A stretch of 64,000 nucleotides of DNA from assembly GCF_011761265.1 (NCBI RefSeq), contig NZ_JAAOZB010000002.1:992001-1056000 (forward strand), given 5' to 3'. Of the stretch, positions 62,185 through 64,000 are shown one piece after another (position 1 is the stretch's first letter; every line of letters starts with the position of its first letter). The notes beneath the pieces are model-generated. The model worked only from the letters and a program-made list of their open reading frames with translations, did no database searches and was not told where the DNA came from. Both the position numbers and the translations under genes were made by a program. Source of the DNA: Microbacterium halimionae (GTDB lineage: Bacteria; Actinomycetota; Actinomycetes; Actinomycetales; Microbacteriaceae).

Positions 62185-62952
62185 CGCGTCCGCGTCAACA
62201 ACGGGCTCGAGAAAGCGGTCGTAGCCTTCGTCTTCGAGCCGTGCAGCCAGCTCCGGGCCACCCTGCTCAGCAACTCGGCCCGCGACGAGCACGTGCACAT
62301 GATCAGGGGTGATGTATTTCAGGATGCGGGTGTAGTGCGTGATCAGGAGTACGCCGAGTCCGGTTTCTTCCTTCGCGCGGTTGACACCTTCTGAAACGAT
62401 CTTCAAAGCGTCAACGTCAAGTCCCGAATCAGTTTCATCGAGTACTGCGAACCGTGGTTTGAGCAGCTCCAACTGGAGAATCTCATGGCGCTTCTTCTCG
62501 CCACCAGAGAAACCTTCGTTGACGTTACGAGACGCGAACTTCGGATCCATTCGCAGCCCCTTCATCGACTGCTTAACGTCTTTTGTCCACGTACGAATCG
62601 AGGGGGCTTCACCGTCGATCGCTGTCTTGGCAGTGCGTAAGAAGTTTGTCACCGTGACGCCAGGAATCTCCACTGGGTACTGCATAGCAAGGAAGAGTCC
62701 TGCGCGTGCCCGCTCATCTACGGTCATCGCCAGCACGTCTTCGCCGTCGAGGGTGATCGATCCGCCAGTGACCGTGTACTTCGGGTGGCCGGCGATCGTA
62801 TAAGCAAGCGTGGACTTGCCAGAACCATTCGGCCCCATGATGGCGTGCGTCTCCCCCGTACGGAGGGTGAGCGTGACGCCGTTGAGGATCGGCGTGGTTC
62901 CTTCTTCCGTGTCGACCGTGACGTGCAGGTCGCGGATCTCGAGGACAGACAT
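62182..62952 (-). CDS. sufC: Fe-S assembly ATPase SufC
   Basis: 256 residues. Walker A MGPNGSGKSTLAYTIAG, the typical SufC inserts (NVNEGFSGGEKKRHEILQL), Walker B FAVLDETDSGLD and ITHYTRIL. ATPase of the SufBCD scaffold complex. It starts on the last base of the Rieske gene, so both are coupled. Confidence 0.95.
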   Translation of the reverse strand: MSVLEIRDLHVTVDTEEGTTPILNGVTLTLRTGETHAIMGPNGSGKSTLAYTIAGHPKYTVTGGSITLDGEDVLAMTVDERARAGLFLAMQYPVEIPGVTVTNFLRTAKTAIDGEAPSIRTWTKDVKQSMKGLRMDPKFASRNVNEGFSGGEKKRHEILQLELLKPRFAVLDETDSGLDVDALKIVSEGVNRAKEETGLGVLLITHYTRILKYITPDHVHVLVAGRVAEQGGPELAARLEDEGYDRFLEPVVDADA

Positions 62953-63278
62953 CAGATTTCCTTCTTCACAGTGGGATCGATGAGCACGTCATCGCCGTCG
63001 ATGACGACGGCGTATACGGGTACTGGCTCATACGCGGGTAGATTAAGGGGTTTGCCGGTAAGAAGCGAGAATGCAGAACCGTGCGCCCAGCACTCCAGAG
63101 TTTCGCCTTCTACGAAACCGTCTGCGAGTGAGATGTCACCGTGAGTGCAGACATCACCGATGGCGTGCACGTCACCCGCGGAATCGAGAACTACAGCGAT
63201 CGCGACGCCATCGACTTCGACGCGAGTGGCCGCATCCTGTTCGAGCTCGCTAAGGGCGCACACGCGAGTCGCGGTCAT
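62952..63278 (-). CDS. Rieske-type 2Fe-2S ferredoxin in the suf operon
   Basis: 108 residues with the Rieske ligands: CTHG (C-x-H) and CWAHGSAF (C-x2-H). Small Rieske ferredoxins of this kind lie between sufD and sufC in many actinobacteria and may supply electrons to cluster assembly. It overlaps sufD by four bases and touches sufC. Confidence 0.9.
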   Translation of the reverse strand: MTATRVCALSELEQDAATRVEVDGVAIAVVLDSAGDVHAIGDVCTHGDISLADGFVEGETLECWAHGSAFSLLTGKPLNLPAYEPVPVYAVVIDGDDVLIDPTVKKEI

Positions 63279-64000
63279 TGCACGACCTCACGTGTGAGTT
63301 CGGCCTCAATCGCTGTCATCAGCTCAGCCTCAAGCGAGTCGATGCCAATCTTCTGAACGATCTCGGTCAGAAAGCCCATCACAACGAGACGTCGAGCTTC
63401 TTCTTCGGAGATGCCGCGGGCCTGCAGATAAAACAACTGCTCGTCGTCGAAACGACCAGTAGCGCTGGCGTGGCCGGCCCCTCGGATATCGCCAGTCTCG
63501 ATCTCCAGGTTTGGGATCGAATCTGCCCTAGCGCCCTCGGTCAAGACGAGGTTTCGGTTCGCCTCGTAAGAGTCGGTGCCGGTGGCATCCGGGCCGATGA
63601 GAACATCGCCGATCCACACCGTGCGGGCGCCCTCGCCTTGAAGTGCGCTCTTGAAAAGCACATCGCCGCGAGTCTGAGCACCCTTGTGGTGAAGATAAAC
63701 CTGACTTTCGAGATGCTGGCCAGCGTCTGCATAGCTCAGACCGAACATCTCTCCGTGAGATCCGGTGCCCGAAAGCTGGAGGCTGGGGTTGACCCGGGTG
63801 AGCGCTCCCCCGAAACTCACGGTCGTGTGACGGAGAGAGGCGTCTTTATCCACACGTGCCTGATGGGATGCCGCGTGAACCGCATCATCGTCCCATTGCT
63901 GGACCGAGACAACCTCGAGGTGTGCGCCGTCGCGAACGATAATTTCAACGTTCTCGCCGAAAGCGAGTGTTCCGTGGTGCCGAAGTACAACTTTTGCCCG
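63275..64000 (-). CDS. sufD: Fe-S assembly scaffold SufD, 5' end cut off by window edge
   Basis: 242 codons open to base 64000 with no start in view; full SufD has about 400 residues. The middle and C-terminal beta-helix is seen (VNPSLQLSGTGSHGEMFGLS, HLESQVYLHHKGAQTRGD, GRFDDEQLFYLQARGISEEE, ARRLVVMGFLTEIV). Part of the SufBCD complex. sufB should lie just outside. Confidence 0.93.
   Translation of the reverse strand, partial: RAKVVLRHHGTLAFGENVEIIVRDGAHLEVVSVQQWDDDAVHAASHQARVDKDASLRHTTVSFGGALTRVNPSLQLSGTGSHGEMFGLSYADAGQHLESQVYLHHKGAQTRGDVLFKSALQGEGARTVWIGDVLIGPDATGTDSYEANRNLVLTEGARADSIPNLEIETGDIRGAGHASATGRFDDEQLFYLQARGISEEEARRLVVMGFLTEIVQKIGIDSLEAELMTAIEAELTREVVQ

Overview
The window is chromosomal DNA of an actinobacterium, most likely a member of the Microbacteriaceae; I do not assign a genus. 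The signs are RbpA, a PdtaR-type ANTAR response regulator beside polA, a DNA polymerase I without proofreading residues, PafB/PafC, TatA/TatC and HelY in the mycobacterial order, a glgA/glgC divergent pair, a DUF222-HNH gene, and many genes that start 6-7 bases after a TANNNT hexamer (leaderless promoters). Both edges cut genes: gltB at the left and sufD at the right.

Region 1 (1-15.3 kb) is core: gltBD (glutamate synthesis), pyk, a tRNA-Leu(CAA), pdtaR, a hotdog thioesterase, polA, a DUF885 protein, a luciferase-like flavin enzyme, an SGNH hydrolase, a small DUF6458 membrane protein, a DoxX-like protein and a short GntR regulator.

Region 2 (15.3-23.6 kb) is an accessory island between gntR and a kinase gene. 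Related inverted motifs lie at its two ends (15329-15353 and 23489-23513), and a TnsA-like gene with a broken TnsB-like transposase gene lies at its right side, so I read it as a decayed Tn7-like element. Its cargo is a secreted 1096-residue RHS/YD-repeat protein whose last 55 residues form a hydrophobic, glycine-rich tip. That tip gene overlaps by four bases (ATGA) a 99-residue membrane protein. Downstream lie a displaced RHS tip followed by a two-helix membrane protein (now frameshifted at a T6 run), and a further tip remnant followed by a 76-residue membrane protein. This looks like a tip/partner array, a candidate contact or secreted toxin system with membrane immunity proteins. Degenerate IS3-family pieces fill the left side.

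Region 3 (23.6-42.2 kb) is core again: a Ser/Thr kinase with an overlapping lipoprotein, an AEC transporter, a DUF308 protein, an SDR, a glycerophosphodiesterase, rbpA, lnt, helY-tatC-tatA-pafC-pafB, an FKBP lipoprotein, trmI, a HAD phosphatase, a PAC2 protein, uppP and an M20 peptidase. The Pup-proteasome genes that sit between trmI and pafBC in mycobacteria are absent here.

Region 4 (42.2-64 kb) holds tRNA-Leu(GAG), a ferritin-like/VIT1 transporter, a helicase, a second SGNH hydrolase, a SpoU methyltransferase, a sirtuin, a histidine phosphatase, an Lrp regulator, an alpha/beta hydrolase, a DnaQ-like exonuclease, a frameshifted DUF222-HNH gene, type B L31, an ABC ATPase, glgA/glgC, serB, a FabG-like reductase, a DUF4190 gene, a DUF3099-hypothetical-SURF1 operon, an ABC-F protein and the suf Fe-S operon (sufT, sufC, Rieske ferredoxin, sufD).
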